Positions 34,556 to 44,813 of a stretch of 55,222 nt of DNA are shown here, piece by piece. The translations under genes were made by a program, and so were the position numbers. The notes below the pieces were generated by a model. The model was given only the letters and a program-made list of their open reading frames with translations. It had not been told where the DNA came from and ran no database searches. Origin of the DNA: an uncultured Pelagibacteraceae bacterium (GTDB taxonomy: Bacteria; Pseudomonadota; Alphaproteobacteria; Pelagibacterales; Pelagibacteraceae); NCBI GenBank assembly GCA_902536925.1, contig CACAZL010000007.1:1-55222 (forward strand). Direction: 5' to 3'. Position 1 is the first letter of the stretch. Each line of letters begins with the position of its first letter.

Positions 34556-35337
34556 TGAAAAGAATTCTTATAGTTGAAGGTAATCTTAGAGAAGAAAATC
34601 AAAGCTTTACTGATGGTGGAATTAAAACTCATACTGAAAGCTTAAAAGACAGTATTAGTTATTTTACAGATCAATTAGAAATTGATGTTGTTAATCCTTC
34701 ATCGGATCAAAATATTAATGAAATAGCTAAAGATTTAACTAAATATCATGGAATGATATGGGGTGGTAGTAGTTTAAATATTTACAATGATACTCCAGAA
34801 ATAAGAAGACAAATAAATTTTATGAGAGAATGTCAAAAGAATATAAAAAATATATTCGCAATATGTTGGGGATTGCAAGTTGCTGTGACCGTTGCTGGTG
34901 GTGAAGTAAAGAAATGCCCTAATGGTGCTCATAGAGGAATAGCTCATGACATAGAAATAAACGAAAACGGCCTTAAACATCCGCTTTATAAAAATAAAAA
35001 TAAAAAATTTAATACTCCTGCATTTAATTTTGATGAAGTTGTAAAATTACCCGAGGGCTCTACATTACTTTCATCAAATCCAATAAATAAAGTCATGGGT
35101 ATAAATTTTAATGTTGGTTCAACTAATATATGGGGAATTCAATACCACCCAGAGATAACTTATGCCAAAATGATAAGCTTAATTCATTTTAGGAGAGATC
35201 GACTGTTAGAAAAAAAAGCATTTATTGACCAAATGGAAATAGATTCTCATGTAAAAATTATAGAAGATGAAAATAAAATTTCTAATAAAGATGCAAGAAT
35301 GAGAGAATTAGAAAATTGGCTAAATAATTTAAATTAA
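34555..35337 (+). CDS. class I glutamine amidotransferase-like protein
   Basis: A 260-residue stand-alone class I amidotransferase/hydrolase. The nucleophile Cys is in [16 protein letters not shown] and the His-Glu pair in [10 protein letters not shown], so a full triad is present. The N-terminus is [16 protein letters not shown]. Related single-domain proteins include gamma-glutamyl hydrolases of the PuuD type and GMP-synthase-like amidotransferases of unknown use. The C-terminal 50 residues form a charged helical tail. It is coupled to the Fe-ADH gene by a one-base overlap and is convergent with fhs, overlapping by 4 bases. Hydrolysis of a gamma-glutamyl compound would suit the region but is inference. 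Confidence 0.78.
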   Translation: MKRILIVEGNLREENQSFTDGGIKTHTESLKDSISYFTDQLEIDVVNPSSDQNINEIAKDLTKYHGMIWGGSSLNIYNDTPEIRRQINFMRECQKNIKNIFAICWGLQVAVTVAGGEVKKCPNGAHRGIAHDIEINENGLKHPLYKNKNKKFNTPAFNFDEVVKLPEGSTLLSSNPINKVMGINFNVGSTNIWGIQYHPEITYAKMISLIHFRRDRLLEKKAFIDQMEIDSHVKIIEDENKISNKDARMRELENWLNNLN

Positions 35338-37013
35338 AACAAACCTTCTATTTCGCCTTTTTCATTAAGCTTAATAGAGTCGGCTGCAGGAACTCTTGGA
35401 AGTCCAGGCATTGTCATGATGGCTCCACATATAACAACAATAAATTCTGCACCTGAAGATAATCTTACTTCTCTAATTGGTAATGAATGGCCTGTTGGAG
35501 CACCTTTTGCGTTTGGATCAGTAGAAAAACTATATTGTGTTTTAGCTACGCATATAGGTAAATTTCCATAACCCGCTTCTTCAAAAGATTTTAATTGATC
35601 TTTTATTTTACTGTCAGCAACAACTTCGTTTGCTCGATAAATTTCTTTTGCAACAGTCTCAACTTTCTTTAACAAAGGTGTTTTTTCATCATATAAAAAT
35701 TTAAAATTTGCTTGTTTTTGATCAATTAAATCTACAACATGTGCGGCAAGTTCTTTTGTCCCTTCACCACCATTTGACCAATGAGTGCATAAAGTAGCTT
35801 TAACTCCCATATTATCACAAGCATTTATTAACTCTTTTACCTCATTATCAGTATCAGCAATAAAATGATTAACAGCAACCGCTACTGGTAAACCAAATTT
35901 TTTTACGTTTTCAATGTGTCTTTCTAAATTTACTAAACCTTTTTTTAACGCGTCTACATTTTCATTTTTTAAATCATCTTTAGCTACACCGCCGTGCATT
36001 TTTAATGCTCTGATTGTTGCAACAATAACTACACACTCAGGTTTTAAATTTGATTTTCTACATTTAATATCTAAAAATTTTTCTGCTCCTAGGTCTGCTC
36101 CAAATCCAGCTTCAGTTACAACATAATCAGCTAGTTTTAAACCTGCTTTAGTTGCTATTACTGAGTTACAACCGTGCGCAATGTTTGCAAAAGGACCACC
36201 ATGAATAATTGCTGGATTATTTTCTAACGTTTGAGTTACGTTAGGCCTGATTGCTTCTTTTAACAAAACAGTCATTGGTCCGTGGGCATTTAAATCTTTT
36301 GCAAAAATAGGCTTTCTATCTCTAGTATAAGCAACAGTAATATTACCGATTCTCTTTTCCAAATCTTCAAGATCATTTGCTAAACAAAAAATAGCCATTA
36401 TCTCAGATGCTACTGTAATATCAAAACCATCTTCTCTTGGAAAACCATTAGCCACTCCACCTAAATTAATATTGATAGATCTTAAAGATCTATCATTCAT
36501 ATCCATAACTCTTCTCCAAACTACTCTTCTTGCATCTATGTTTAATTTATTTCCCCAATAAATATGATTATCAATTAATGCTGACAATAAATTGTGAGCA
36601 GATGTAATTGCATGGAAATCCCCAGTAAAATGTAAATTGATTTGTTCCATTGGAACAACTTGAGCATATCCACCACCTGCTGCTCCGCCTTTCATTCCAA
36701 ACGAAGGACCTAAACTAGGTTCACGTAAACACACTATAGAATTTTTACCAATTTTATTTAATCCATCATTTAAACCAACTGACGTAGTGGTTTTCCCTTC
36801 ACCTGCAGGAGTTGGTGTAATAGCAGTAACTAAAATTAATTTTCCATTTTGTTTATCTTTTAAACTATCCAAATATTCTAAATTTATTTTAGCAATATGA
36901 CGTCCCATAGGGCTAAAAGCACTTGGTTCGTCTGGAACATTAATTTTACCCAAAATCTCATTTATGGGTTTCATTTTTGCTTCTCGTGCAATTTGGATAT
37001 CTGATTTTGACAT
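35334..37013 (-). CDS. fhs: formate-tetrahydrofolate ligase
   Basis: Fhs couples formate, THF and ATP to 10-formyl-THF, and can run backwards to harvest ATP from C1 units. The 559-residue protein carries the P-loop [55 protein letters not shown], and [15 protein letters not shown], all standard. It is divergently placed to the SoxBDAG-like operon across 121 bases, consistent with processing of methylene-THF produced by those enzymes and by Tdm. The dense A/T intergenic shows no confident promoter match. Confidence 0.96.
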   Translation of the reverse strand: MSKSDIQIAREAKMKPINEILGKINVPDEPSAFSPMGRHIAKINLEYLDSLKDKQNGKLILVTAITPTPAGEGKTTTSVGLNDGLNKIGKNSIVCLREPSLGPSFGMKGGAAGGGYAQVVPMEQINLHFTGDFHAITSAHNLLSALIDNHIYWGNKLNIDARRVVWRRVMDMNDRSLRSININLGGVANGFPREDGFDITVASEIMAIFCLANDLEDLEKRIGNITVAYTRDRKPIFAKDLNAHGPMTVLLKEAIRPNVTQTLENNPAIIHGGPFANIAHGCNSVIATKAGLKLADYVVTEAGFGADLGAEKFLDIKCRKSNLKPECVVIVATIRALKMHGGVAKDDLKNENVDALKKGLVNLERHIENVKKFGLPVAVAVNHFIADTDNEVKELINACDNMGVKATLCTHWSNGGEGTKELAAHVVDLIDQKQANFKFLYDEKTPLLKKVETVAKEIYRANEVVADSKIKDQLKSFEEAGYGNLPICVAKTQYSFSTDPNAKGAPTGHSLPIREVRLSSGAEFIVVICGAIMTMPGLPRVPAADSIKLNEKGEIEGLF

Positions 37014-37134
37014 AAATCTAATTACTTATTAATGAGCAGAATTACTATCCTTTTTTGTCACGTATTTAAACATCTAAAAAATATATATAAAAAAAATTAG
37101 CAAAAACTTATATTTAATTTTATAAAACTTACGG

Positions 37135-38391
37135 ATGCAGAAATATTCAGTATTTAGTCTAATCAAAAACGCTTTCTCCAATCACCAAAATTGGGAAGTT
37201 GCTTGGAAAGATCCAACTCCAAAAAGTGAATATGATGTAGTCATCATTGGAGGCGGAGGACACGGTCTTGCTACTGCATATTATTTAGCAAAAGAACATA
37301 ATATTAGAAATGTAGCTATCATTGAGAAAGGCTGGATTGGTGGTGGAAATGTTGGTCGAAATACAACGATCATAAGATCAAATTTTATGTACGATGCTAA
37401 TGCAAGATTTAATGAATTTGGAATGGATTTATGGAGAAATTTAAGTCAAGAACTGAACTTTAATGTGATGTTTTCTCCAAGGGGAATAATAAACTTAGCC
37501 CACTCAGATGCTCAAATGAATGCGTATGCTCGTAGAGGAAACTCTATGAGATTAAATGGAATAGATGCAAAGTTATTGGATAGAGACGAAGTAAAAAAAT
37601 TTATTCCAATGGCTGACTTTAGTGATGAAGTACGTTTCCCAATTTTTGGAGGCTTAATGCAACCAAGCGCTGGTACCGCTAGACATGACGCTGTTGCTTG
37701 GGGTTATGCACGTCAAGCAGATGATATGGGAGTAGATATAATACAACATTGTGAGGTCACTGGTTTTGATGTTGTTAATGGAAAGATAAAAGGAATTAGA
37801 ACTTCAAGAGGAGATATTAAAGCAAAAAAAGTTGGATTATGTGTTGCAGGTAGCACAAATATATTAGCTGAAAAATTAAATATGACACTGCCAATAGAAA
37901 CTCATGTACTACAAGCTTGTGTTTCAGAACCTGTAAAACCATTATTAGACGGTGTAGTAACTTTTGGTGCAGGCCACTTTTATATAAGTCAATCAGATAA
38001 AGGCGAGATGGTAATGGGTGGTGATCTTGATGGATATAATAGTTATGCTCAAAGAGGTAACTTGCCAACTATACAACATGTATTGACAGGTGGCTTAGCT
38101 TTGTTTCCATTTTTAAGTAGATTAAAAATGTTAAGGACATGGGGAGGGATCATGGATATGTCTATGGATGGTTCCCCAATAATTGATAAAACTCATATTG
38201 AAGGATTGTATTTAAACTGCGGATGGTGTTATGGAGGTTTTAAATCAACTCCTGTTTCTGGTTGGACATTTGCTCATACAATTGCGCAAGATCAAGTTCA
38301 CGAATTAAATTCAGAATTAAGATTAAACAGATTTTCTACAGGCCATCTTTTAGATGAAAAAGGTTTAGGTACCAAAACCTGGATTGGTTAA
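37135..38391 (+). CDS. mgdA: N-methylglutamate dehydrogenase / sarcosine oxidase beta subunit
   Basis: A 418-residue SoxB-type flavoprotein. The FAD-binding motif is DVVIIGGGGHGLATAYYLAK, followed by IEKGWIGGGNVGRNTTIIRSNFMYD and the C-terminal LYLNCGWCYGGFKSTPVSGW. It is the catalytic amine-oxidising subunit of a heterotetramer with the next three genes. With gmaS and mgsABC in the same window I favour N-methylglutamate as substrate (mgdABCD), but the same architecture fits sarcosine oxidase soxBDAG, which SAR11 also uses for glycine betaine breakdown. Sequence alone does not separate them. Confidence 0.82.
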   Translation: MQKYSVFSLIKNAFSNHQNWEVAWKDPTPKSEYDVVIIGGGGHGLATAYYLAKEHNIRNVAIIEKGWIGGGNVGRNTTIIRSNFMYDANARFNEFGMDLWRNLSQELNFNVMFSPRGIINLAHSDAQMNAYARRGNSMRLNGIDAKLLDRDEVKKFIPMADFSDEVRFPIFGGLMQPSAGTARHDAVAWGYARQADDMGVDIIQHCEVTGFDVVNGKIKGIRTSRGDIKAKKVGLCVAGSTNILAEKLNMTLPIETHVLQACVSEPVKPLLDGVVTFGAGHFYISQSDKGEMVMGGDLDGYNSYAQRGNLPTIQHVLTGGLALFPFLSRLKMLRTWGGIMDMSMDGSPIIDKTHIEGLYLNCGWCYGGFKSTPVSGWTFAHTIAQDQVHELNSELRLNRFSTGHLLDEKGLGTKTWIG

Positions 38392-38394
38392 ACA

Positions 38395-38664
38395 ATGTTA
38401 TACATCAAATGTCCTTATTGCGGTTTAAGAGCACAAAAAGAATTTTCATATGGAGGTGATGCAACTGTAAAAAGACCTAATATTAATGAAGAAGTATCTA
38501 GCGAAGATTGGGATAAATTTGTTTATATGAGAAAGAGTCCAAGAGGGAAACATGTAGAGTTATGGCAACATATAGCAGGATGTAGACAATGGATTAAGGT
38601 ACAAAGAGACACCGCTACACATGAAATTTTCCAAACAGCAAAAGTCACAGAAGAAATAAGATGA
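38395..38664 (+). CDS. mgdB: N-methylglutamate dehydrogenase / sarcosine oxidase delta subunit
   Basis: An 89-residue SoxD-type protein with cysteines in IKCPYCGLRA and a third in HIAGCRQWI, which with a histidine form the zinc site of the delta subunit in known structures. The conserved VYMRKSPRGKHVELWQH stretch is present. It starts 3 bases after the beta gene and overlaps the alpha gene by 4 bases. It has no activity of its own and helps hold the complex together. Confidence 0.9.
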   Translation: MLYIKCPYCGLRAQKEFSYGGDATVKRPNINEEVSSEDWDKFVYMRKSPRGKHVELWQHIAGCRQWIKVQRDTATHEIFQTAKVTEEIR

Positions 38665-41657
38665 GCCAACCATTTAGATTAAATAAAGAGGGATTAATCA
38701 ATCGAAACAAAAAAATTTCTTTTACTTTTAATGGTAAAAAATTATTTGGATATGAAGGTGATACAATTGCATCTGCTTTAATAGCAAATGGAATACACTT
38801 AGTCGGTAGAAGCTTTAAATATCATAGACCGAGAGGTTTTTTTGGTGCAGGAGTAGAGGAGCCAAACGCAAAACTACAAGTAGAATTCAATGGTCATTCA
38901 GAGCCCAATGTTAATGCAACAGAAATGGAACTTGTTGAAGGTTTATCAGCAACGAGCCAAAATTGTTGGCCATCGGTAAATTTTGATGTTGGTGCAATTA
39001 ATAATTTTTTAAAAATGTTTTTCCCTGCTGGTTTTTATTACAAAACATTTATGTGGCCTAAAAGTTTCTGGTACAAAATTTACGAACCTTTCATAAGAAA
39101 AGCTGCAGGTTTAGGGGTTGCTTCAATAGAAAAAGATAAAGAAAGATACGAACATAAATTTGAGTATTGTGATCTATTAGTTACTGGATCAGGACCATCT
39201 GGATTAGCAAGCGCTTATGCTGCTGCAAAAAATGGAGCAAAAGTAATTTTAGCTGAGGATAAACCAAGATTTGGAGGAACACTTTTAACTGATGATGTAA
39301 GTATAGATAATTTATCAGGAAAAGATTGGGCAGAAAAAATAATTACTGAATTAAAATCTATGCCTAACGTAACTGTAAAAAATAGATCTCAAGTTTTTGG
39401 TTACTATGACCATAATATGCTGGTTATGTTTGAGAGAGTTAGCGATCATTTAGAGAAAAAATCAAAATTCACTCCAAGACAAAGACTTTGGTATATTAGA
39501 GCCAAAGAAACAATTTTATCAACTGGTTCAATTGAAAGACCAATTGTATTTGGAAACAATGATACTCCAGGAATTTTTTTATCAGCAGCTGCAAAAGAAT
39601 ATATGAAAGTCTACGGAGTATTGGTTGGAAAGAAACCTTTAATATTTACTAATAACGATAGTGCATACGAAACAGCTTTAGAATTCAAAAAAAATAATGT
39701 TGAACCAATTATATTAGATACTAGAGAAGAACATTCGTCAGAATTAATCGATGAAGCTAAATCAAAGGGAATTGATATAAGATTTTCTCATGGTGTTATT
39801 GTTGCTAATGGATACAAAAAAGTTAAATCTGCAAAAATTGGCAAACTGAATAAAGATAAAAATTCTTTTGAGAAAATTGAAACTATAGAATGTGATTGCA
39901 TTTGTGTATCTGGATTTTGGACACCATCTGTTCATTTAGCATCACAATCAGGAAATAAACTTAAGTATGAAGAAAAAATTGATGCATTTATTCCAGATAA
40001 GAAAAAACAACATGAGACCTCAGTCGGTGCAGCAAATGGATCATTTACATTAGAAGAAAGTTTAAAACATGGTTTTGAAAATGGTTCAAATCTTTCCGCA
40101 AAAATTACAGAGACTAAAACAGAAATCTCAATTCCAAATGTAAATGAAAAGAAATACGGAGCTCATGATAAATTTTGGTGTATGCCGTTACCTAAAAATG
40201 AAAATCCAAAAAGATTTGTTGACTTTCAAAATGATGTATCTGTCTCTGATATAGAAATCGCACTAAGAGAAGGTTACAGATCAATAGAGCACGTCAAAAG
40301 ATATACAACTCTTGGAATGGCAACAGATCAAGGCCGTACAAGTAATTTAAATGGTCTTCAGTTGGTATCTAATATAGAAAATAAAATAGTTCCTGAAGTA
40401 GGACACACAACATTTAGACCACCTTTCACACCAATTACAATCGGGACAATAGTTGGTCGTGAAGTAGGTATGGAATATATGCCGACTAGAAAAACCCCAA
40501 TGCATGAATGGCATGAGAAAAATAATGCTGTTTTTGTCGATGCAGGTGCCTGGAAGAGACCTCGATATTACAAACAAGGAAATGAAACTTTATTTGAAGC
40601 TTCAAAGAGAGAGGCAAAAAATGTTAGAGAGAACGTTGGTATCTGTGATGTAACAACATTAGGAAAAATTGATATCAAAGGTCCAGACGCAGCAGAATTT
40701 TTAAATAGAGTTTATACAAATGCTTGGATGAAATTACCTGTTGGAAAAGCAAGATATGGATTAATGCTCAGAGAAGATGGAATTGTGATGGATGATGGAA
40801 CAACAACAAGGATTTCAGAAAATCATTATCATATGACCACTACAACTGCACAAGCTGCAAATATTTTATCTCACTTAGAATATTATCTTCAAATTGTTTG
40901 GCCAGAATTAAACGTAAATGTTGTCTCTACAACTGAGCAATGGGCAGGAGCTGCAATTGCTGGACCTAAATCTAGAGACATGTTATCAAAATTATATCCA
41001 GACCTAGACGTATCAAATGATGCTTTGCCTTTTATGGGCTATAGAGAAGCAGAATTTTTTGGTGTTCCATCAAGAATTTTTAGAATTTCATTTTCTGGTG
41101 AGCTTGCATATGAGATTAATGTCAAATCAGATCATGGCATGTTCATGTGGGAGAAAATGATGGAAGTAGGAAAAGAATTTGGAAATCAGCCTTACGGAAC
41201 TGAAGCTTTATCAACATTAAGAATTGAAATGGGTCACGTTGCAGGACCAGAATTAGATGGCCGAACAATCCCATCAGATGTTTCACTAAATGGATTAGTT
41301 TCAAAGAAAAAAGATTTTATTGGCAAAAATTCTTTAGGAAGAGAAGCATTTAATGTTGAGAGCAGACAAAAAATTGTTGGACTTATTCCAATTGATAGAA
41401 AGTCTAGTATTCCTGAAGGATCCCATATTGTTCAAGATCAGAATGCAAAATTACCAAACCCTAAACTTGGTCACGTTTCTTCTTCTTGTTGGAGTGTAGA
41501 AAATAATAATCCATTTTCCCTAGCAATTATGAAAGATGGAAAAAACATGATAGGTAAAAAGTTTTTTGCGGTATCACCATTAAAAAATAAATCAATTGAA
41601 GTAGAAGTTATATCTTCACATTATGTTGACCCAGAAGGAAAAAGAGTTAGATCATGA
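38661..41657 (+). CDS. mgdC: N-methylglutamate dehydrogenase / sarcosine oxidase alpha subunit
   Basis: A 998-residue SoxA-type subunit. In order: an N-terminal ferredoxin-like Fer2_4 domain (residues about 15-100; FTFNGKKLFGYEGDTIASALIANG), a nucleotide-binding oxidoreductase domain (about 165-480; CDLLVTGSGPSGLASAYAAAKNGAKV), a linker and a GcvT-like THF-binding domain (about 615-990; GICDVTTLGKIDIKGPDA, FSGELAYEINVKSDHG). It channels formaldehyde from N-methyl oxidation to THF as methylene-THF. The Fer2_4 domain lacks an obvious iron-sulfur cysteine set, as is usual in this family. Confidence 0.88.
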   Translation: MSQPFRLNKEGLINRNKKISFTFNGKKLFGYEGDTIASALIANGIHLVGRSFKYHRPRGFFGAGVEEPNAKLQVEFNGHSEPNVNATEMELVEGLSATSQNCWPSVNFDVGAINNFLKMFFPAGFYYKTFMWPKSFWYKIYEPFIRKAAGLGVASIEKDKERYEHKFEYCDLLVTGSGPSGLASAYAAAKNGAKVILAEDKPRFGGTLLTDDVSIDNLSGKDWAEKIITELKSMPNVTVKNRSQVFGYYDHNMLVMFERVSDHLEKKSKFTPRQRLWYIRAKETILSTGSIERPIVFGNNDTPGIFLSAAAKEYMKVYGVLVGKKPLIFTNNDSAYETALEFKKNNVEPIILDTREEHSSELIDEAKSKGIDIRFSHGVIVANGYKKVKSAKIGKLNKDKNSFEKIETIECDCICVSGFWTPSVHLASQSGNKLKYEEKIDAFIPDKKKQHETSVGAANGSFTLEESLKHGFENGSNLSAKITETKTEISIPNVNEKKYGAHDKFWCMPLPKNENPKRFVDFQNDVSVSDIEIALREGYRSIEHVKRYTTLGMATDQGRTSNLNGLQLVSNIENKIVPEVGHTTFRPPFTPITIGTIVGREVGMEYMPTRKTPMHEWHEKNNAVFVDAGAWKRPRYYKQGNETLFEASKREAKNVRENVGICDVTTLGKIDIKGPDAAEFLNRVYTNAWMKLPVGKARYGLMLREDGIVMDDGTTTRISENHYHMTTTTAQAANILSHLEYYLQIVWPELNVNVVSTTEQWAGAAIAGPKSRDMLSKLYPDLDVSNDALPFMGYREAEFFGVPSRIFRISFSGELAYEINVKSDHGMFMWEKMMEVGKEFGNQPYGTEALSTLRIEMGHVAGPELDGRTIPSDVSLNGLVSKKKDFIGKNSLGREAFNVESRQKIVGLIPIDRKSSIPEGSHIVQDQNAKLPNPKLGHVSSSCWSVENNNPFSLAIMKDGKNMIGKKFFAVSPLKNKSIEVEVISSHYVDPEGKRVRS

Positions 41658-42232
41658 AAAATGTTTCTGCATTAGAAAATATTCATAAACATGGATTATT
41701 TGGCAATCACGATAGCAAAGATGAGCTAATAAATATTAGGGAAATTAAAGATGTTTTGATTTATCAAATTGTCAAATATAAAAAATCTTCAATTAGCATT
41801 GATAAAATAAAAATAGATAATTTAAAATTACCTCAGACACTATTGGTATCTTCAAATCCTAATACAAGAATTTTATGGATGGGACCTGATAATTGGTTAG
41901 TCGTATCAACGAATAAAGAAATAGAAAAATCTATTTTAGAAAACTTAAGTCATGAAGATTTTGCATTAACAGATCTATCTCATTCAAGAACAATATTGGA
42001 ATTAGAGGGTTCTTTGGTAGATGAAGTGTTGAAAAAAGGTTGTCCGTTAAATTTAGATGGTCTTGATGAAGGAAAATGTTCTAATTCTGCTTTTCATGCA
42101 ATTACAATAACTATTGATTTTATTAGTTCAAATCCAAGAAAAGTAAGAATATTTGCTTTAAGAAGTTTTGGTGAATCTCTTTATCATTCAATAACTGATG
42201 CTTGTTTAGAATTTGGCTATAAAGCTGAATAA
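41654..42232 (+). CDS. mgdD: N-methylglutamate dehydrogenase / sarcosine oxidase gamma subunit
   Basis: 192 residues of the SoxG family, overlapping the alpha gene by 4 bases (ATGA). It shows RILWMGPDNWLVVS, ALTDLSHSRTILELEG, VLKKGCPLNLD and IDFISSNPRKVRIFALRSFGESLYH, which together correspond to the small GcvT-like gamma fold. It completes the four-subunit enzyme. The gene ends 3 bases before the convergent BT1 transporter gene, leaving no room for a separate terminator. Confidence 0.87.
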   Translation: MKNVSALENIHKHGLFGNHDSKDELINIREIKDVLIYQIVKYKKSSISIDKIKIDNLKLPQTLLVSSNPNTRILWMGPDNWLVVSTNKEIEKSILENLSHEDFALTDLSHSRTILELEGSLVDEVLKKGCPLNLDGLDEGKCSNSAFHAITITIDFISSNPRKVRIFALRSFGESLYHSITDACLEFGYKAE

Positions 42233-42235
42233 AAA

Positions 42236-43852
42236 TTATTCTGAAGTTTTAAATTTAGTTTTTTGAATAATAACCACAAACACAATTGGAATTATTAAAG
42301 TTATTAGTGTTACTGTTATCAACAAAATACCTAGATCTGAATAATCGGCAGTGGTAAGAATAGCGTTTGTTACCTTATCTTTTACCTCTCTAGTAATAAC
42401 ATAAATTTCATTTAAATATTTAGTCCCCAAAGCACTTGCTGATAAAGCAAGATTTGTAAATGATGCGAATACTGCAAAGAAAGTTGCTTTTAAGTGCGAA
42501 GGCGCATTTTTAGCTATCCACGCAAGCAAAGGTATCATTGAGACTTGTCCCAAAGGTGACTCAAGTGCAGTATTTAATATTGCAATAAACTTGGCATCAA
42601 CAACTCCATTAGTAATAGATGATGTCCAATTGTGAAATCCATAATACATACCAACACTTGGTAAAAATAAAATGGCGCCTGCAACAGATAAAATTACTAT
42701 TATTCTAGCTATTGAGTTATTTGCCATAAATGGTCTTAATAAGATAATCCCCACAAGGGTTAAAACTGAAGCAATAAGTGATAACACCGAAAAAAATTGT
42801 TCATTGAATTCAAGTACATCAATTTCAAACCAAGATAAACCTGGACCAGGTCCTGGCATTGCTCTAAAAATAAAAATTATTATTGCAGTTCCTACAACAG
42901 TAAGTCTTAAATCCTGAGGAAGTTCTTTAACTAATTTATTCATTAAAAATAGAATAATTGCCATTGAACCTACGAAGACAATTTCTTGAGCAAAAGGCAC
43001 TTTGAATGAACCAATACCTAAAGTGAAGATAACAAAAACCAAGCTTCCACCTAATATCCACCAATTAACTTCAGTTTTCTCTGAAGGAGCATAATCTTGG
43101 TTACCCTCTAAACCTTGTTCAATAAGTTTTCTTTTCTTTTGATTTTTTAGATATGAAGCAAGAAATATTCCTAGTACAGATACAATTGGAATAATTAAAG
43201 CATATATATAAATTGAACCGTATAAACTTATCTTATCTGCTTGTTCAAGTTCGTCTACTCCTTTAAAGAGAATTACATTAGCTAAAGCAACTAAAACAGT
43301 TCCACCAATTATTGCAAATCTTCCAAGAGTTTGCATTGTTGTATGCATAAGTTTGATTTCGTCTCTTGAAAATTTATTTCCGCTGTCATCAACTAAAGGA
43401 ACTGCTTCTACAGTCATTGCATCAGCCACAACATCTTGCACAACATAACCAATCGGAGCAAGTAAAACACTGATTACAAACCATGTTTCTACTGAAAGAA
43501 TTGATGACATCCATTCAGTATGAATTATTAAACCGTACATTATAATTAAACTTAATGAGATTAAGGATGCTCCAACAAAAACCATGTAATTTTTTTTATT
43601 CCAGATTAGATCAACAAGATGACCCAAAGGCATCTTCAATGCCCATGGAATTCCAGCCCAAAAACCCAGTCCAGCAAGAAAAGCAGCAGATAAGTTTAGA
43701 TAGTCTTTAACGAAAAAAGTTCCAACAATACCTGTTAGTCCTGAAATACCAGCAGCAAGATAAATCATCAATGGTGGTAGATAGGTCCACTTAAACTGTC
43801 TTCCTAAATCTATTAAAGTACTATCTATAAATCTCAAAATTTTATTACTCAT
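42236..43852 (-). CDS. BT1-family (folate/biopterin-type) MFS transporter
   Basis: A 538-residue membrane protein with about 12 helices. The segment GYVVQDVVADAMTVEAVP resembles the acidic signature of the BT1 folate-biopterin transporter family, and the N-terminal PLMIYLAAGISGLTGIVGTFFVKDYL is also typical. Eukaryotic and cyanobacterial members carry folates or pterins; other members carry unrelated solutes. Location directly after a THF-dependent demethylase operon makes a folate link attractive, but it is convergent and in a different transcription unit, so this is weak evidence. A long cytoplasmic loop of about 40 residues (LEGNQDYAPSEKTEV) lies in the middle. Confidence 0.65.
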   Translation of the reverse strand: MSNKILRFIDSTLIDLGRQFKWTYLPPLMIYLAAGISGLTGIVGTFFVKDYLNLSAAFLAGLGFWAGIPWALKMPLGHLVDLIWNKKNYMVFVGASLISLSLIIMYGLIIHTEWMSSILSVETWFVISVLLAPIGYVVQDVVADAMTVEAVPLVDDSGNKFSRDEIKLMHTTMQTLGRFAIIGGTVLVALANVILFKGVDELEQADKISLYGSIYIYALIIPIVSVLGIFLASYLKNQKKRKLIEQGLEGNQDYAPSEKTEVNWWILGGSLVFVIFTLGIGSFKVPFAQEIVFVGSMAIILFLMNKLVKELPQDLRLTVVGTAIIIFIFRAMPGPGPGLSWFEIDVLEFNEQFFSVLSLIASVLTLVGIILLRPFMANNSIARIIVILSVAGAILFLPSVGMYYGFHNWTSSITNGVVDAKFIAILNTALESPLGQVSMIPLLAWIAKNAPSHLKATFFAVFASFTNLALSASALGTKYLNEIYVITREVKDKVTNAILTTADYSDLGILLITVTLITLIIPIVFVVIIQKTKFKTSE

Positions 43853-43855
43853 AAA

Positions 43856-44296
43856 TTATTCTGTTAAATTTAATAATATTAATCCATTTTGTTTAGTTTC
43901 TTTACACCAAAGTTCATAACTTTCACAAACTCTCCACAAATGATCAAATGCTCTTTGAGATAATTCCAAAGGAAAGTGACTTTTTGCATAATATAATTTT
44001 GGGATTTTCATTAATTGTTTAATCATAGTATCTTTTTGTATTTGTAAAAGTCTTATAGTTTCTTGATTAATCTTTTTTTTTGTAGATTTATCCACGTAGT
44101 CATTGCTCTCAAGTTCTTTAAACCACTTATCATGAAAATTTCCTGAACTAATTTCATTATAATCATCTGATGCAATAAATATTTCAAAAGCTTGAATATT
44201 AGTTAAATTTGGATTTTTAATCTTGATTTCATATATCTTTCGATAAATGATTTCAGCAACATATAATACGAATGGTCTTGATTTATCAGTATTCAA
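43856..44296 (-). CDS. unknown, largely helical protein
   Basis: 146 residues, no recognised domain. It begins with FVLYVAEIIYRKIYEIK and has alternating helical segments such as QETIRLLQIQKDTMIKQLMK and ELSQRAFDHLWRVCESYELWCKE. There is no signal peptide or membrane helix. It lies 10 bases after the GNAT gene and 3 bases before the BT1 transporter gene, on the same strand, so the three are probably cotranscribed. No function can be assigned. Confidence 0.7.
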   Translation of the reverse strand: MNTDKSRPFVLYVAEIIYRKIYEIKIKNPNLTNIQAFEIFIASDDYNEISSGNFHDKWFKELESNDYVDKSTKKKINQETIRLLQIQKDTMIKQLMKIPKLYYAKSHFPLELSQRAFDHLWRVCESYELWCKETKQNGLILLNLTE

Positions 44297-44306
44297 ATTA
44301 AACTCC

Positions 44307-44762
44307 TCAAATATCTACTGAATAATAGCATGAATTAGGATCATCTTTATAGTGCGCAAAAGGCCCACACTCTTTAAAACCAAAACTTTTAAAAAGTTTT
44401 CTAGCAGGTGCAAAAAAATCACCTGCACCAGTTTCGACACTTAGTTTAGTAATTCCTATTTGTTTAGATTTTTGAATAAGATGTGAAATTATTTTTCCAC
44501 CATATTTTTTTTCTCTAAATTTATCTGAAACTCTTATAGATTTAAATTCTCCATGTGTTTCATCAAATAATTTCAAAGCTCCACAACCAATTAATTCGTC
44601 ATTTTCCCATAAACTCCAGAATTTTATACTTGGATCCTTTAATCCAGGTATATCTAATACATGCGAACTCCCCTCAGGAGAAACTGATCTCAATTCAATA
44701 AAATGCTTAGTTAGCAACTCATTTACTTGCGGATCATCAAAATTATTTTCTATTGATTTCAT
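44307..44762 (-). CDS. GNAT-family N-acetyltransferase
   Basis: I use the ATG giving MKSIENNF; five codons further upstream another ATG is possible. The GNAT fold is recognisable from FWSLWENDELIGCGALKLF, the beta-4 strand GEFKSIRVSDKFREKKYGGKIISHLI, which contains the acetyl-CoA loop, and LFKSFGFKECGPFAHY. Related proteins of the YafP/ElaA-like group acetylate small molecules or protein side chains. The target is unknown. First gene of a three-gene leftward run. Confidence 0.88.
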   Translation of the reverse strand: MKSIENNFDDPQVNELLTKHFIELRSVSPEGSSHVLDIPGLKDPSIKFWSLWENDELIGCGALKLFDETHGEFKSIRVSDKFREKKYGGKIISHLIQKSKQIGITKLSVETGAGDFFAPARKLFKSFGFKECGPFAHYKDDPNSCYYSVDI

Positions 44763-44813
44763 AGTTTTGAAAAACATATAATCTAAATTTAGATTAAACC
44801 AAGAAAATTAAAT

